Assembly (NCBI RefSeq): GCF_011303955.1
Contig: NZ_CP049886.1
Location: 1,466,735-1,530,734, forward strand
From: Vagococcus coleopterorum
GTDB lineage: Bacteria > Bacillota > Bacilli > Lactobacillales > Vagococcaceae
Direction of reading: 5' to 3'
Length of the DNA stretch: 64,000 nt
Positions 38,648 through 47,349 of the stretch are shown one piece after another. The position numbers and the translations under genes are program-made. How positions within the stretch are numbered: position 1 is the stretch's first letter; each line of letters begins with the position of its first letter. A model generated the notes under the pieces. That model saw nothing but the letters and a program-made list of their open reading frames with translations, did no database searches and had not been told where the DNA came from.

Positions 38648-38793
38648 AATCACAATCCATCCTTTATCACTGCAAGGGCACACATTTGCCACTGTCAAAT
38701 AAGTTCATAGTCCATTCTACCTTGATTCGCTTAAAAAATCAGCACAAGTGAATGATTGTAACTAAATTGTATTATTGACATTTAATTGCAATT

Positions 38794-38815
38794 AAAAAAG
38801 CCCGTGGGCTTTTTT
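38794..38815 (-). terminator. terminator of the aromatic acid exporter-type gene
   Basis: AAAAAAGCCC/GGGCTTTTTT is a short GC-rich stem flanked by A and T runs; it overlaps the stop codon of the gene at 38814. Confidence 0.85.
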
Positions 38816-39791
38816 AGTGGTTGCCTTGTTGTTCTTCATGAAAATCCATTTTGATATTCAAGAAACGGTCGAACTCATTTAATAATAAATATAAACGTGC
38901 GCGCATTTCAAACTCTTCTCTTGTAGCTGGCAAATCTGCTTCACGGTAGTCATTTAAGACGCGTCCTAAGTGGTTTTGTAATTCAGCCGTGTCATTATCT
39001 TCCGATAAAGCTGTGGCTGTTTCTAAAAACAATTCTTGAATTTCTGAAACATCAACTTTTACTTCTGATTCAGACACTTCTTTTACTAAACGATTCATTT
39101 TTTCTAAAATATTCACTTGTAAACGACGCATCGAAAAATAATCTGCAAAGTAAATATCATCTTCTAGCAATTTATTATCATTGTGTTGATGCGCTTTAGT
39201 TTCTGATTGATCGATTGTTTCAATCAAACTCGATAAATAACGATCACATGAATTAGTCGCTTGTGGGTGACCTAGATAAAAACTTAATCCCGTCAGTAAT
39301 TGACGAATTTTTTCATCAATGACTTTTTGCCCTTCTTCTAATTCTTTTGTGCTGTCAGGCATTAATAATAGATTAGCCACCCAAGCAACTCCTACACCAA
39401 TAAATAATAAATAAAAGGCATTACCTACAAGCCCCCATGTCATCTCTTGAGCAATCAAAAAGTGCGTCACTAATACTGAACTAGGTGCGATTCCTTCAGA
39501 CATATTCCCTCGAACCGCCAAAGGAATGAAAAACAGCAGAAAGAAACCAAAAGCAATCGCATTATAGCCAATCAAATTAAAGCAGACAAAGGCGACAATT
39601 GTTGCCACAACCATTGAGGTAATCCTAAAGATTCCTGTTTCTAAAGACGACCTGCGGGTATTCGTGACACTTAACAAAGCAATGATTCCAGCCGCAGTTG
39701 GACTAGCTAAGTGAAAAAAATTCGCTAACATAATCGCTATAGCAGCACAAACTGCTGTCTTGATTGTTCTCATCCCAATCTTAATTTGCAT
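38814..39791 (-). CDS. aromatic acid exporter family (ArAE_1/FUSC-like) membrane protein
   Basis: A 325-residue protein with an N-terminal membrane half of five to six helices (about 10-145). It starts MQIKIGMRTIKTAVCAAIA and contains PTAAGIIALLSVTNTRRSS, the typical opening of the DUF939/aromatic acid exporter family. A cytoplasmic helical C-terminal half follows (about 150-325). Transport of aromatic or other organic acids is the family label; no substrate is proven. A -10 TATAAT (39814-39809) lies upstream, and an ACAC-x-GTGT inverted repeat is next to it. It is divergent from the YkyA-like gene, beyond which lies a second, shorter relative. Confidence 0.82.
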   Translation of the reverse strand: MQIKIGMRTIKTAVCAAIAIMLANFFHLASPTAAGIIALLSVTNTRRSSLETGIFRITSMVVATIVAFVCFNLIGYNAIAFGFFLLFFIPLAVRGNMSEGIAPSSVLVTHFLIAQEMTWGLVGNAFYLLFIGVGVAWVANLLLMPDSTKELEEGQKVIDEKIRQLLTGLSFYLGHPQATNSCDRYLSSLIETIDQSETKAHQHNDNKLLEDDIYFADYFSMRRLQVNILEKMNRLVKEVSESEVKVDVSEIQELFLETATALSEDNDTAELQNHLGRVLNDYREADLPATREEFEMRARLYLLLNEFDRFLNIKMDFHEEQQGNH

Positions 39792-39874
39792 CGAACCACC
39801 CTTTCTTAATTATAAGAATAACACAATAGTGTGATTTATTTGAACCTTTCTTGAAAACAGTTTTTAAGAAAATA

Positions 39875-39883
39875 TGCTATGAT
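39875..39883 (+). promoter_or_regulatory. extended -10 promoter of the YkyA-like/FUSC operon
   Basis: TGCTATGAT, an extended -10 element; TTGAAA lies upstream but at a 21-base distance. Confidence 0.55.
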
Positions 39884-39910
39884 AGATGTAACGAAACAAG
39901 GAGGTCTCCC

Positions 39911-40555
39911 ATGACTAAAAAACCATTATTATACATGAGTCTAGCTGCCATTCTTTTCCTTTTAGTTGGATGTGGTATTACTCAAGAATTAGACCAAGCA
40001 AAGACTGAACTTAATTCCGCCAAAGATACCATGGCTAATCAAAAAAATACTTATAAGCAATTAGAAGATTCTGTGGCAACTTTCGCTCAAGACTTGCGTG
40101 CCGATTTAGCTAACAGTAAAAACAAAGCATTTTCTGAAACAGACAAACAACTTAACCTTGAGAAATTAGCTCATCGCCAAGAACTGCTAAAAGAATTGGA
40201 AGATCAAAACAAAACACTGATGCAACAAAAGAAACAACTCATTGCTATCAACAAGAAGAACGGTGTCGATGTTGATTACGATAGTTTAAAACAGATTACA
40301 AATAGTTTAGCAATTTTAAAAAGTAACTTTGAAGCGGTAGAAAGCTTTGCCACAGTTAACTTTGAGCAAGAAGAAGACTTTTATAATGACTTACCTAAAG
40401 ACCCTGAAGCTGAGTTAACAATGATCGAACGCGGTTATGGATCAATGGCATTGATTGCTGAGGAAGCACAAGCTAATATTGATTATACGACTAAGCTGAT
40501 TAAAGAGTTTTTAAAAGCCGCTCCCGAAAATCCGGTAAGAGAAAATGGAAAGTAG
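39911..40555 (+). CDS. YkyA-like cell-surface lipoprotein
   Basis: A 214-residue lipoprotein. The signal peptide runs from MTKKPLLYM through a hydrophobic core to the lipobox LVGC (cysteine near residue 21), so it should be lipid-anchored outside the membrane. The mature part is almost entirely helical coiled coil (ELDQAKTELNSAKDTMANQ, QELLKELEDQNKTLMQQKK), as in the putative wall-binding YkyA family. The open frame begins 20 codons earlier, but ATG 39911 has a perfect AAGGAGG. The following FUSC-like gene overlaps its last 11 bases, so the two are coupled. The function is unknown. Confidence 0.8.
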   Translation: MTKKPLLYMSLAAILFLLVGCGITQELDQAKTELNSAKDTMANQKNTYKQLEDSVATFAQDLRADLANSKNKAFSETDKQLNLEKLAHRQELLKELEDQNKTLMQQKKQLIAINKKNGVDVDYDSLKQITNSLAILKSNFEAVESFATVNFEQEEDFYNDLPKDPEAELTMIERGYGSMALIAEEAQANIDYTTKLIKEFLKAAPENPVRENGK

Positions 40556-41126
40556 TCATCCACGATTAGGTTACCGCACCTTAAAAACTGGGTTAGCTGT
40601 TTTCCTCTGTATTTTATTTTTTCATTTATTTGATCGTGGCACACCTATGATTGCTTGTTTATCTGCTGTCTTCGCCATGAGATCAGACACAAACGAAACC
40701 CTATCTTTTGGTTCTTATCGTATCTTAGGTAATTTACTCGGTGGCGCATTTGCCCTAGTTTATTACTTTATTGCTCACAACTACCAAGACCAATTTTATT
40801 TAGAATTGATTCTTGTGCCCCTACTCGTCATTGTTTTAATTGTCGCCGCAGATGCGATTGGTTTAAACGCAGGCATTGTCGGTGCTACCTCAACTTTGTT
40901 AGTCATCGTCTTAACTGTCCCTGCGAACCAAACTTTTTTCTTCGCCTTAAACAGAATATTGGATACGATTATCGGAACGGTTATTGCACTGGGGGTTAAC
41001 CACTTTATCAAACCCCAAAAAATTCAAGCCGTTGATCCTGTCGTAGAACTAGAACAAACGATAGTTGCCCAACAAGTTGAAATTGACAAGTTGAAACAAC
41101 AACTAGCAGACAAAGAAAAAGCTTAG
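40545..41126 (+). CDS. short FUSC/aromatic acid exporter-like membrane protein
   Basis: A 193-residue protein with about five or six transmembrane helices (about 15-160) and a C-terminal coiled coil (ELEQTIVAQQVEIDKLKQQ). The opening RLGYRTLKTGLAVFLCILFF and CLSAVFAMRSDTNETLSFG match the membrane half of the FUSC/ArAE family. Compared with the 325-residue relative at 38.8-39.8 kb, the large cytoplasmic domain is replaced by a short coiled coil. It overlaps the lipoprotein gene by 11 bases and should be made with it; the lipoprotein and this protein may form a unit. The substrate is unknown. Confidence 0.8.
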   Translation: MESSHPRLGYRTLKTGLAVFLCILFFHLFDRGTPMIACLSAVFAMRSDTNETLSFGSYRILGNLLGGAFALVYYFIAHNYQDQFYLELILVPLLVIVLIVAADAIGLNAGIVGATSTLLVIVLTVPANQTFFFALNRILDTIIGTVIALGVNHFIKPQKIQAVDPVVELEQTIVAQQVEIDKLKQQLADKEKA

Positions 41127-41147
41127 GCATTGAGCCTAAGCTTTTTT
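41117..41147. terminator. bidirectional terminator between the FUSC-like gene and the ABC permease
   Basis: AAGCTTAGGC pairs with GCCTAAGCTT around ATTGA, flanked by A and T runs. Confidence 0.93.
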
Positions 41148-41148
41148 A

Positions 41149-43842
41149 TTATTCATTTGATTTTAGCGCTTCAATCATATCGACTTTTTTTAATTTACGA
41201 TGCATAAAGAACATCACGACTAATGAAAAGAAGACTGTTAAGATTGCTGCGTAAACATAGCTGACACCATGGATTGTCGGCGAGAACATCAACATATCCA
41301 CTTCGGCCGTTGCCAAGACAAAGCCATGTAAAAACTTACCAATAAAGCAACCGACAATAATCCCTAAAACTGTCAGAATATTATTCTCACGATAGACATA
41401 CATTGTCACTTCACGATTATAAAAACCTAGAACCTTGATAGTAGATAGCTCTCTAATTCGTTCAGAGATATTAATATTAGTTAGATTATAGAGCACGATG
41501 AAGGCTAATAATGCAGCCGAAATAATCAAGACCCAGACCACCACATTCAGACTTGAAATCGTGTCATCCATAGCACGACTAGTTTCACTTAAGAAGGTCA
41601 CATTGATGACTTTATCCGTTGCCATTAACTCTTCTGAAATCCTTTCTTCTTCCTCTTCACTTGGCTTATCTTTTAACAGTAACAGTTGGGAATTAGGTGT
41701 TGGTTTTTCACCAAAGACTTCTTCATAATAGGTCGGTGTAACATAGGCAAAATGCATGGCATAATTTTCCACAACGGCTGCGATTTTAGCTGTTTTAATG
41801 ACACCATTGTTATCTTTAAGTGGCAAATCATCCCCCACTTTCAAATCAAATAGCTTGGCTAACTTTTCATTAATCACTGCACCATCATCTGTTAACTGAT
41901 ACTTTTTACCTGATTGACGGTCATTAAAGAGGATGAAGTCAGACAATCCTTCTAACTGTTCTGGCGTATTTAATGTCACTGCTTGCGGGGCTTTTCCTTT
42001 GACCGAAACGTCAAAGTTACTTTGAGCCACACTTAAGGTTTTGCTAGCTTTAGGTAGCTTATCCAAGGCTGCTTGATAATCTTCATCAGCTGATTGGTCT
42101 GCTTCTGAATCAAAAGCGACCACCCCTTGATAATGCCAAATCTTATTGAATTGTAAATCTACGACATCAGAGATGGAATCTTTAATCCCAAATCCAGTTA
42201 TCATTAACGCCATACAACCAGCAATTCCAAAGACTGTCATAAACATCCGTTGTTTATAGCGGAATAAATTACGAGCAGTCACTTTCTGATTAAAGTTCAG
42301 ACCTTTCCAAATAAATGGTAAGCGTTCTAACCAAATCCGTTTACCCGCCTTCGGTGCTTTGGGTCGCATTAACGTAGCTGGTGAACTAAATAAGTCATAA
42401 CGTAACACGACTAAAGCTGATAATACCGTGCATAATAGAGCGACAATCACCGATTGCAGCGTATAGCTCCAGTAGTAACTCACTTCAGCAGATGGCGTGT
42501 TGTACAAATTGCCATAAGCATCAATAATAATTTTAGGGAACACATGATAACCAATCAGCAAACCTAAACCACTACCTATCAAGCTGGCTAAGATTGCGTA
42601 AATAATATACTTTAATGAAATATCGAAGTTGGAATAACCTAAGGCTTTTAACGTCCCAATTTCACCACGTTTTTCATCTACCATCCGTGTCATCGTAGTC
42701 AAACAGACTAATGCTGCTATTAAAAAGAAGAACACGGGAAAGACTGTCGCAATGGATGATAAGCGCTTGGCATTTTCTTGGTATTCGGTATAACCTGGAC
42801 TATCATCTCTTGTTAAATAATAGTAAACATCTGAATCAGCTAATTTAGCTAATCCCTTTTCTTGATCAATTAACGACTTCTCCGCTTGCTCTAAATCAGC
42901 CTTTTGTTTGTTAAATGTTGATTCTGAATCTAAAAATTCTTTTTCAGCCGTTGTGCTATCTAATCCCGGCACTTGCTTCAGTTGTTCTAACTGATTTTTA
43001 GCTTGTTGAATTTGAATTTCAGCTAATTCTATTTGCTGTTTAGATGGCGCTAACTCCGTCTGTCCTTTTTCCAACTGACTACGGACTTCTGCTAAACGAC
43101 GGTCTTCACGGTTAGCCAATACCGCTTTTAATTGTTTCTCAGATTTTTCTTGCGCTTCCTTGTAGTCATCACTATAAGCTTTTAAATCTTTAGTATTTTT
43201 ATAAGTAAGGTAAATATCAGAATAGATATCTTCCGTAAAACACTCTTTTCCAATTAAAGCAAAGTAATCAACTGAGCCTTTTCCTACGGCAGAGGTCCCA
43301 CGGCCCATTTTTTCAATGAACATGGGAGAATTAACAAACCCCACTACCTCAAAACTCATTTCAGATAATCCCTCACCATCTTCTGACGGAATGTCGACTT
43401 TATCTCCAATTTGATAATCTTCTAAATCTTTAGCTAACTGGTCTAAGACAATTTCATTTTTACTTTGGGGCAAACGTCCCTCATTCACAACAGGACGATT
43501 TAAACGATCCTTCTTATCATATGACATAAAACGAATCACACGATTAACATCAGCTAGACTGATATCCTTTGAATAGACCGCTTCAACTTGATCGACTGCT
43601 TCTAATCCCTTAACTTCTGCCAAGTCATCTTTGGTTAACCCTAGCGGTGACATAATACGTTGGTCCATTAACTGCTGCTCAACATAATAATTTTCAGCTG
43701 TTTTTAACATGTTAGGTCCTGTTGCTTTAATTCCTGCATAGAAAGACACCCCTAACAAAATGATTCCTAGAATCGAAAAGAAACGAGCCTTAGATTGTTT
43801 TAGTTCTCTAAGGATTGACTTATAAAGAGCTCTCTTTTTCAT
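41149..43842 (-). CDS. ABC transporter permease, MacB/FtsX-type with large extracytoplasmic domain
   Basis: An 897-residue permease. The first transmembrane helix is near residues 20-40. A long extracytoplasmic part follows with a coiled coil rich in Glu/Gln (about 240-330). The first FtsX domain has three helices (about 365-490), then come a second extracytoplasmic domain and a second FtsX domain (about 775-890) ending MFFMHRKLKKVDMIEAL. This is the layout of YknZ/SalY-like and Lin0465-type exporters rather than importers. The substrate is unknown; no sensor kinase gene is adjacent. ATG 43842 follows the Shine-Dalgarno AAGGAGTGA located just after the ATPase stop; the longer frame starts at a GTG overlapping that gene. 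Confidence 0.9.
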   Translation of the reverse strand: MKKRALYKSILRELKQSKARFFSILGIILLGVSFYAGIKATGPNMLKTAENYYVEQQLMDQRIMSPLGLTKDDLAEVKGLEAVDQVEAVYSKDISLADVNRVIRFMSYDKKDRLNRPVVNEGRLPQSKNEIVLDQLAKDLEDYQIGDKVDIPSEDGEGLSEMSFEVVGFVNSPMFIEKMGRGTSAVGKGSVDYFALIGKECFTEDIYSDIYLTYKNTKDLKAYSDDYKEAQEKSEKQLKAVLANREDRRLAEVRSQLEKGQTELAPSKQQIELAEIQIQQAKNQLEQLKQVPGLDSTTAEKEFLDSESTFNKQKADLEQAEKSLIDQEKGLAKLADSDVYYYLTRDDSPGYTEYQENAKRLSSIATVFPVFFFLIAALVCLTTMTRMVDEKRGEIGTLKALGYSNFDISLKYIIYAILASLIGSGLGLLIGYHVFPKIIIDAYGNLYNTPSAEVSYYWSYTLQSVIVALLCTVLSALVVLRYDLFSSPATLMRPKAPKAGKRIWLERLPFIWKGLNFNQKVTARNLFRYKQRMFMTVFGIAGCMALMITGFGIKDSISDVVDLQFNKIWHYQGVVAFDSEADQSADEDYQAALDKLPKASKTLSVAQSNFDVSVKGKAPQAVTLNTPEQLEGLSDFILFNDRQSGKKYQLTDDGAVINEKLAKLFDLKVGDDLPLKDNNGVIKTAKIAAVVENYAMHFAYVTPTYYEEVFGEKPTPNSQLLLLKDKPSEEEEERISEELMATDKVINVTFLSETSRAMDDTISSLNVVVWVLIISAALLAFIVLYNLTNINISERIRELSTIKVLGFYNREVTMYVYRENNILTVLGIIVGCFIGKFLHGFVLATAEVDMLMFSPTIHGVSYVYAAILTVFFSLVVMFFMHRKLKKVDMIEALKSNE

Positions 43843-43853
43843 CTTCTCACTCC

Positions 43854-44555
43854 TTACCACTCAATATCAGCCACATCTTGGGGCTGTTCATTTAATTTAA
43901 TATCACGAACTTCGGCATCATTAATTTTAATCACGCGATCTGCCATTTCGGCAATCGCTGAGTTATGAGTAATCACAATCACAGTTGTACCAGTGTCACG
44001 ACAACTATCTTGGAGTAATTTTAAAATTTGTTTCCCCGTTTCATAATCTAAGGCACCTGTCGGTTCGTCACATAATAACAATTTGGGATTTTTTGCTAGC
44101 GCACGGGCAATTGCCACACGCTGTTGTTCTCCTCCAGATAATTGAGCTGGAAAGTTCCCTGCACGATGACTTAATCCCACTTGCTCGATGACTTGATCTA
44201 CATCTAAAGCATTTGGTGCAATTTGAGAAGCCAGTTCGATATTTTCTTTGGCTGTTAAGTTAGGCACTAAATTATAAAATTGGAAGACAAAGCCCACATC
44301 TAAACGACGATAAGTTGTCAGTCGCTTTTCACTGTATTTAGCTATATCCGAACCATCAACTAATAGCTCTCCTTCATCGGCTTTGTCCATGCCCCCAAGA
44401 ATATTTAAAACTGTTGATTTCCCAGCACCACTTGGCCCCAATATTACAACAAACTCCCCTTTTTCGATTTCGAATGAAATTTTATTGTTGGCAACAATTG
44501 TCGTATCACCCATTTTATAAAACTTGCTAATATCTGTTAATTTAACGTAAGACAT
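43854..44555 (-). CDS. ABC transporter ATP-binding protein (MacB/LolD type)
   Basis: ATPase subunit of 233 residues. It has Walker [10 protein letters not shown] at residues 40-48, the Q-loop [13 protein letters not shown] typical of the LolD/MacB group, the signature [16 protein letters not shown], Walker [13 protein letters not shown], and the switch histidine in [16 protein letters not shown]. It pairs with the permease gene, which starts 11 bases later. Group membership suggests mechanotransmission or export rather than uptake. The ATG at 44555 is used since the earlier GTG lies within the GGGAGTGG ribosome binding site. A likely extended -10 (TGATATGAT) lies about 45 bases upstream. Confidence 0.94.
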   Translation of the reverse strand: MSYVKLTDISKFYKMGDTTIVANNKISFEIEKGEFVVILGPSGAGKSTVLNILGGMDKADEGELLVDGSDIAKYSEKRLTTYRRLDVGFVFQFYNLVPNLTAKENIELASQIAPNALDVDQVIEQVGLSHRAGNFPAQLSGGEQQRVAIARALAKNPKLLLCDEPTGALDYETGKQILKLLQDSCRDTGTTVIVITHNSAIAEMADRVIKINDAEVRDIKLNEQPQDVADIEW

Positions 44556-44637
44556 GCCATCCACTCCCTATTTAGATTCACTTTTATCATATCATATTTC
44601 CTTAAATAACAGACTGATTAGGACACACTTCTTTTCT

Positions 44638-44666
44638 TTGAGTTATCTGTTAGAATTTCGTATAAT
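44638..44666 (+). promoter_or_regulatory. sigma-A promoter of the nuclease operon
   Basis: TTGAGT, a 17-base spacer and a perfect TATAAT lie 25 bases before the start codon. Confidence 0.85.
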
Positions 44667-44690
44667 ATAGAAACAGAAAAGAGGGATTTA

Positions 44691-45689
44691 ATGTCACAGA
44701 AACAATCACATGATCAGAACAATAAGAATCATCAAAATCAAACCCATAAAAACAACAGTACTAATCAAAATAAAAAACAACCACAGTCCTTTAAACGTGA
44801 AAACAAGAACACTCACAATAAGAACCATCAGCAACAAAACAGCTCTAATAAAAGTTCTTATAAAGAAAAGTTCAATAAATACAAAGCGGATCCAAATAAG
44901 AAGCCACAAAGCTCTTACAATAAACCAAATAAGAAGAAAAAACGTTTCACTCGCAAACAAACCCAACAAATGGGTGCTGCCGCAGTGGTCGTATTAGGAA
45001 TGGCTGGTTCGGCTATCTACAATAAAGTGATGCCGGGATCATTTAACAAATCACCAAACCAACATCAACAACAAAACAATCACTCTAATAAACGCCCAAA
45101 CAATAATAATGGCGACTATATCAAACGTGATTACAATAAGGAACAACCACCCTTTAACCATGACAACGATGGCACAATCATGGGTAACAACCCTGGTGAA
45201 ACAGATAATGGGAAAGCCACTTTCACAACAGATGAATTAGCTTTCACTAAGACTGGTTGGATTAAATATGGAGCACTAGATCGCCAAGGCCGTCCAACAA
45301 CAGCTGAAGCTGTCATTAATAAAGACTTAGTCGATCAGAAAAAAGGCTCATCAGCCAATCGAGATATTCGTCCTCCAGGATTTAAAACTGGGAATGAACC
45401 TTATGGACATTCTCGTGGTCACTTAATTGGGAAACAATTTGGTGGTGACGGAAATGATAAACGCAACTTAGTCACAATGATTCAAGAACCTGTAAATAGT
45501 CCTTTAATGACTGACTATGAAAACTACGTCCGTTGGGCTGTCAGCTACAAACGTGAAACAGTGCGGATGCGTGTCACACCCGTTTACGAAGGAAATAATC
45601 CCGTGCCAACTGATATTCAAATCGAAGCTCAAAGTATGGGCCGCGATAATTCCATCAACTTTAACGTTACGATTCCAAATATAAAATAG
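44691..45689 (+). CDS. membrane-anchored DNA/RNA non-specific endonuclease (EndA-like)
   Basis: A 332-residue protein in three parts. The N-terminal 90 residues are low complexity, rich in Asn, Gln, Lys and His and almost without hydrophobic residues. One transmembrane helix follows (about 93-112, MGAAAVVVLGMAGSA), then another Asn/His-rich linker and the nuclease domain (about 180-330). The catalytic motif is SRGHLIGKQFGGDGND with the general base near H244 and the metal-binding asparagine N259 in DKRNLVT. This resembles the pneumococcal competence nuclease EndA, in which the domain is outside the membrane. A DNA-uptake or external DNA-degrading role is inferred; no com genes are nearby. The next gene begins 10 bases later. 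Confidence 0.88.
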   Translation: MSQKQSHDQNNKNHQNQTHKNNSTNQNKKQPQSFKRENKNTHNKNHQQQNSSNKSSYKEKFNKYKADPNKKPQSSYNKPNKKKKRFTRKQTQQMGAAAVVVLGMAGSAIYNKVMPGSFNKSPNQHQQQNNHSNKRPNNNNGDYIKRDYNKEQPPFNHDNDGTIMGNNPGETDNGKATFTTDELAFTKTGWIKYGALDRQGRPTTAEAVINKDLVDQKKGSSANRDIRPPGFKTGNEPYGHSRGHLIGKQFGGDGNDKRNLVTMIQEPVNSPLMTDYENYVRWAVSYKRETVRMRVTPVYEGNNPVPTDIQIEAQSMGRDNSINFNVTIPNIK

Positions 45690-45699
45690 GAGAATTACT

Positions 45700-46083
45700 A
45701 TGAGCTTACCTTTCATTACAATTAAAGAAGTTTTACCGGATGAATCTATCCACACTTTTTTAAACTTTATTTCAAATACAGATTTACTTGAGGACTTTGA
45801 TTTCTTCCTATTTGACCAAGAGATGGTGAACCGCCGCTTTAAAACAAGCGTCAAAAACTTAGCGTCAGAGATGACGGTTCAAGAAGAAGATTTCCCTGAA
45901 GACACTCACGTGGTCGCAATGACCATCGATGGTGATTTTATCTTAGCTAGCAACCACTACGTTTACGTTGTAACTAAAAACTTAATCGCTGAAGATATCG
46001 AAGTCTATGACTTAACACCAATTGATTTCTTTGTCGCTTTCGAAGCCAACATGTTAGCTTCAACTATTTTACCCAATGAATAA
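45700..46083 (+). CDS. acidic cytoplasmic protein of unknown function, co-transcribed with the nuclease
   Basis: A 127-residue soluble protein beginning MSLPFITIKEVLPDESIHTF. Acidic residues clearly outnumber basic ones, for example DLLEDFDFF, EEDFPED and EDIEVYD. There is no signal peptide or transmembrane helix. A good GGAGAATTACT ribosome binding site and a 10-base gap put it in one operon with the nuclease, ended by a shared terminator. I do not recognise the family. Small acidic partners of nucleases are sometimes inhibitors (for example NuiA or Nin), but I only infer this from position and charge; it might equally be an unrelated regulator. Confidence 0.7.
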   Translation: MSLPFITIKEVLPDESIHTFLNFISNTDLLEDFDFFLFDQEMVNRRFKTSVKNLASEMTVQEEDFPEDTHVVAMTIDGDFILASNHYVYVVTKNLIAEDIEVYDLTPIDFFVAFEANMLASTILPNE

Positions 46084-46086
46084 AGC

Positions 46087-46118
46087 AAAAAAGCAATGCC
46101 ATCTGGCATTGCTTTTTT
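46087..46118. terminator. bidirectional terminator between the nuclease operon and nagA
   Basis: AAAAAAGCAATGCCA/TGGCATTGCTTTTTT is a near-perfect hairpin with A and T runs on either side. Confidence 0.95.
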
Positions 46119-46119
46119 A

Positions 46120-47265
46120 TTAAGCTTCGTAACGACATTCACCATTTAAGTAAGTCGCTTCTAAATCTAACTCTTTATTTAACACGATAAAATCAGCTTC
46201 ACGTCCTGGCGCAATCGAACCACATTTATCATCAATTTTACAACTGATTGCAGGAATTAAACTTGTCATGCGAACAGCTTGTTCTACATTAGCTAAGTCC
46301 CAATCAACGACATTTTTCAAGGCCTCTTTTAATTTCAAGATACTACCTGCTAAGTTACCACTTTCTAAGCGAGCTGTTCCTTCAGCTACAACAACTGGGA
46401 ATTCCCCTAACATATAGTTGCCATCTGGCATTCCACCTGCCATCATACAGTCTGTAATTAAGGCAATGTGGTCATGTCCTTTCGCTTTAATCAATACATC
46501 CATCGCTTTACGGTGAACATGGTGACCATCACAAATCAACTCAGCATAAACATTATTTAAACTCATTGTCGCACCAACCATTCCTGGTTCACGGTGGTGT
46601 AAGCCGCGCATCCCATTGAAGGCATGAACAAAAACACTTGCGCCTGCTTCTACCGCTTTTTGCGCTTCATCTAAGGTTGCATCACTATGTCCTAACGCCA
46701 CGACGATTCCCTGTTTTGTAAGTTCTTCAACAAATTCTGGTACGCCATCACGTTCTGGCGCTAAAGCAATTTTCTTAATCAAGCCGCCTGAAGCTGCTTG
46801 CCATTCATTAAAGATTTCCATACTTGGATCTGAGAAATAACTTGGGTTTTGCGCCCCTTTATATTTTTCAGTAAAGAATGGTCCTTCAAAATAAATCCCT
46901 TGAATTTTAGCACCCGGTTCGGTACCAGCAACTTCACCAATTGTTTTCGCCACATCCGTTAATAACTCACGTGATGATGTTAAGGTAGTTGGTAAAAATG
47001 ATGTCACACCACAAGATAATAATGCATCAGAAATAATTTTTAGACCTTCTGCATCAGCATCCATAATATCGTGGTTTAAATAACCATGGATATGAGTATC
47101 AACTAATCCTGGCGCAATCCATTTGCCAGTGTAATCAATGATTTCAACATCCATTGACACTGTTGATAAAAATTCACCAAAATGTTGACCATCAATAGCC
47201 ATATAACCCGGTCCGACAACACCGCTTTTTAAAAAGAATTTATCTGCTTTAATATATTTCGTCAT
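46120..47265 (-). CDS. nagA: N-acetylglucosamine-6-phosphate deacetylase
   Basis: Removes acetate from GlcNAc-6-phosphate in amino-sugar catabolism and wall recycling. The 381 residues have the amidohydrolase metal motif DTHIHGYLNHD, GVTSFLPTTLTS, EGPF, ALGHSDATLDEA, FVHAFNGMRGLHHREPG and ITDCMMAGG, all standard for NagA. The open frame starts at 47328, but ATG 47265 follows AGAAGG and gives the family N-terminus. A promoter and a palindromic operator precede it. nagB and the regulator nagR are not in the window. It could process sugars released by the GW and GH73 glucosaminidases, though imported ones are equally likely. Confidence 0.96.
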   Translation of the reverse strand: MTKYIKADKFFLKSGVVGPGYMAIDGQHFGEFLSTVSMDVEIIDYTGKWIAPGLVDTHIHGYLNHDIMDADAEGLKIISDALLSCGVTSFLPTTLTSSRELLTDVAKTIGEVAGTEPGAKIQGIYFEGPFFTEKYKGAQNPSYFSDPSMEIFNEWQAASGGLIKKIALAPERDGVPEFVEELTKQGIVVALGHSDATLDEAQKAVEAGASVFVHAFNGMRGLHHREPGMVGATMSLNNVYAELICDGHHVHRKAMDVLIKAKGHDHIALITDCMMAGGMPDGNYMLGEFPVVVAEGTARLESGNLAGSILKLKEALKNVVDWDLANVEQAVRMTSLIPAISCKIDDKCGSIAPGREADFIVLNKELDLEATYLNGECRYEA

Positions 47266-47299
47266 AATAATAGCCTTCTTTCTCTTTTTCTTACCTTTA

Positions 47300-47328
47300 A
47301 AATTACTCCTAAAACGAGCTAAAGTCAA
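47300..47328 (-). promoter_or_regulatory. candidate promoter of nagA
   Basis: On the minus strand TTGACT, a 17-base spacer and TAATTT. The -10 is weak. Confidence 0.5.
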
Positions 47329-47329
47329 G

Positions 47330-47345
47330 ATTGGTCTTGACCAAT
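47330..47345. promoter_or_regulatory. palindromic operator candidate (NagR/GntR-HutC dre-like) before nagA
   Basis: ATTGGTC, two bases and GACCAAT form perfect 7-bp arms, lying one base upstream of the -35 element. It resembles the dre-type operators bound by NagR-like GntR regulators of amino-sugar genes. Confidence 0.5.
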
Positions 47346-47349
47346 TTTT

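Noticed and set aside
44706..44997. Two extra ORFs (both strands) at the start of the nuclease gene
   Set aside because: Low-complexity AAC/AAA codons of the nuclease tail leave all frames open; neither has a ribosome binding site.
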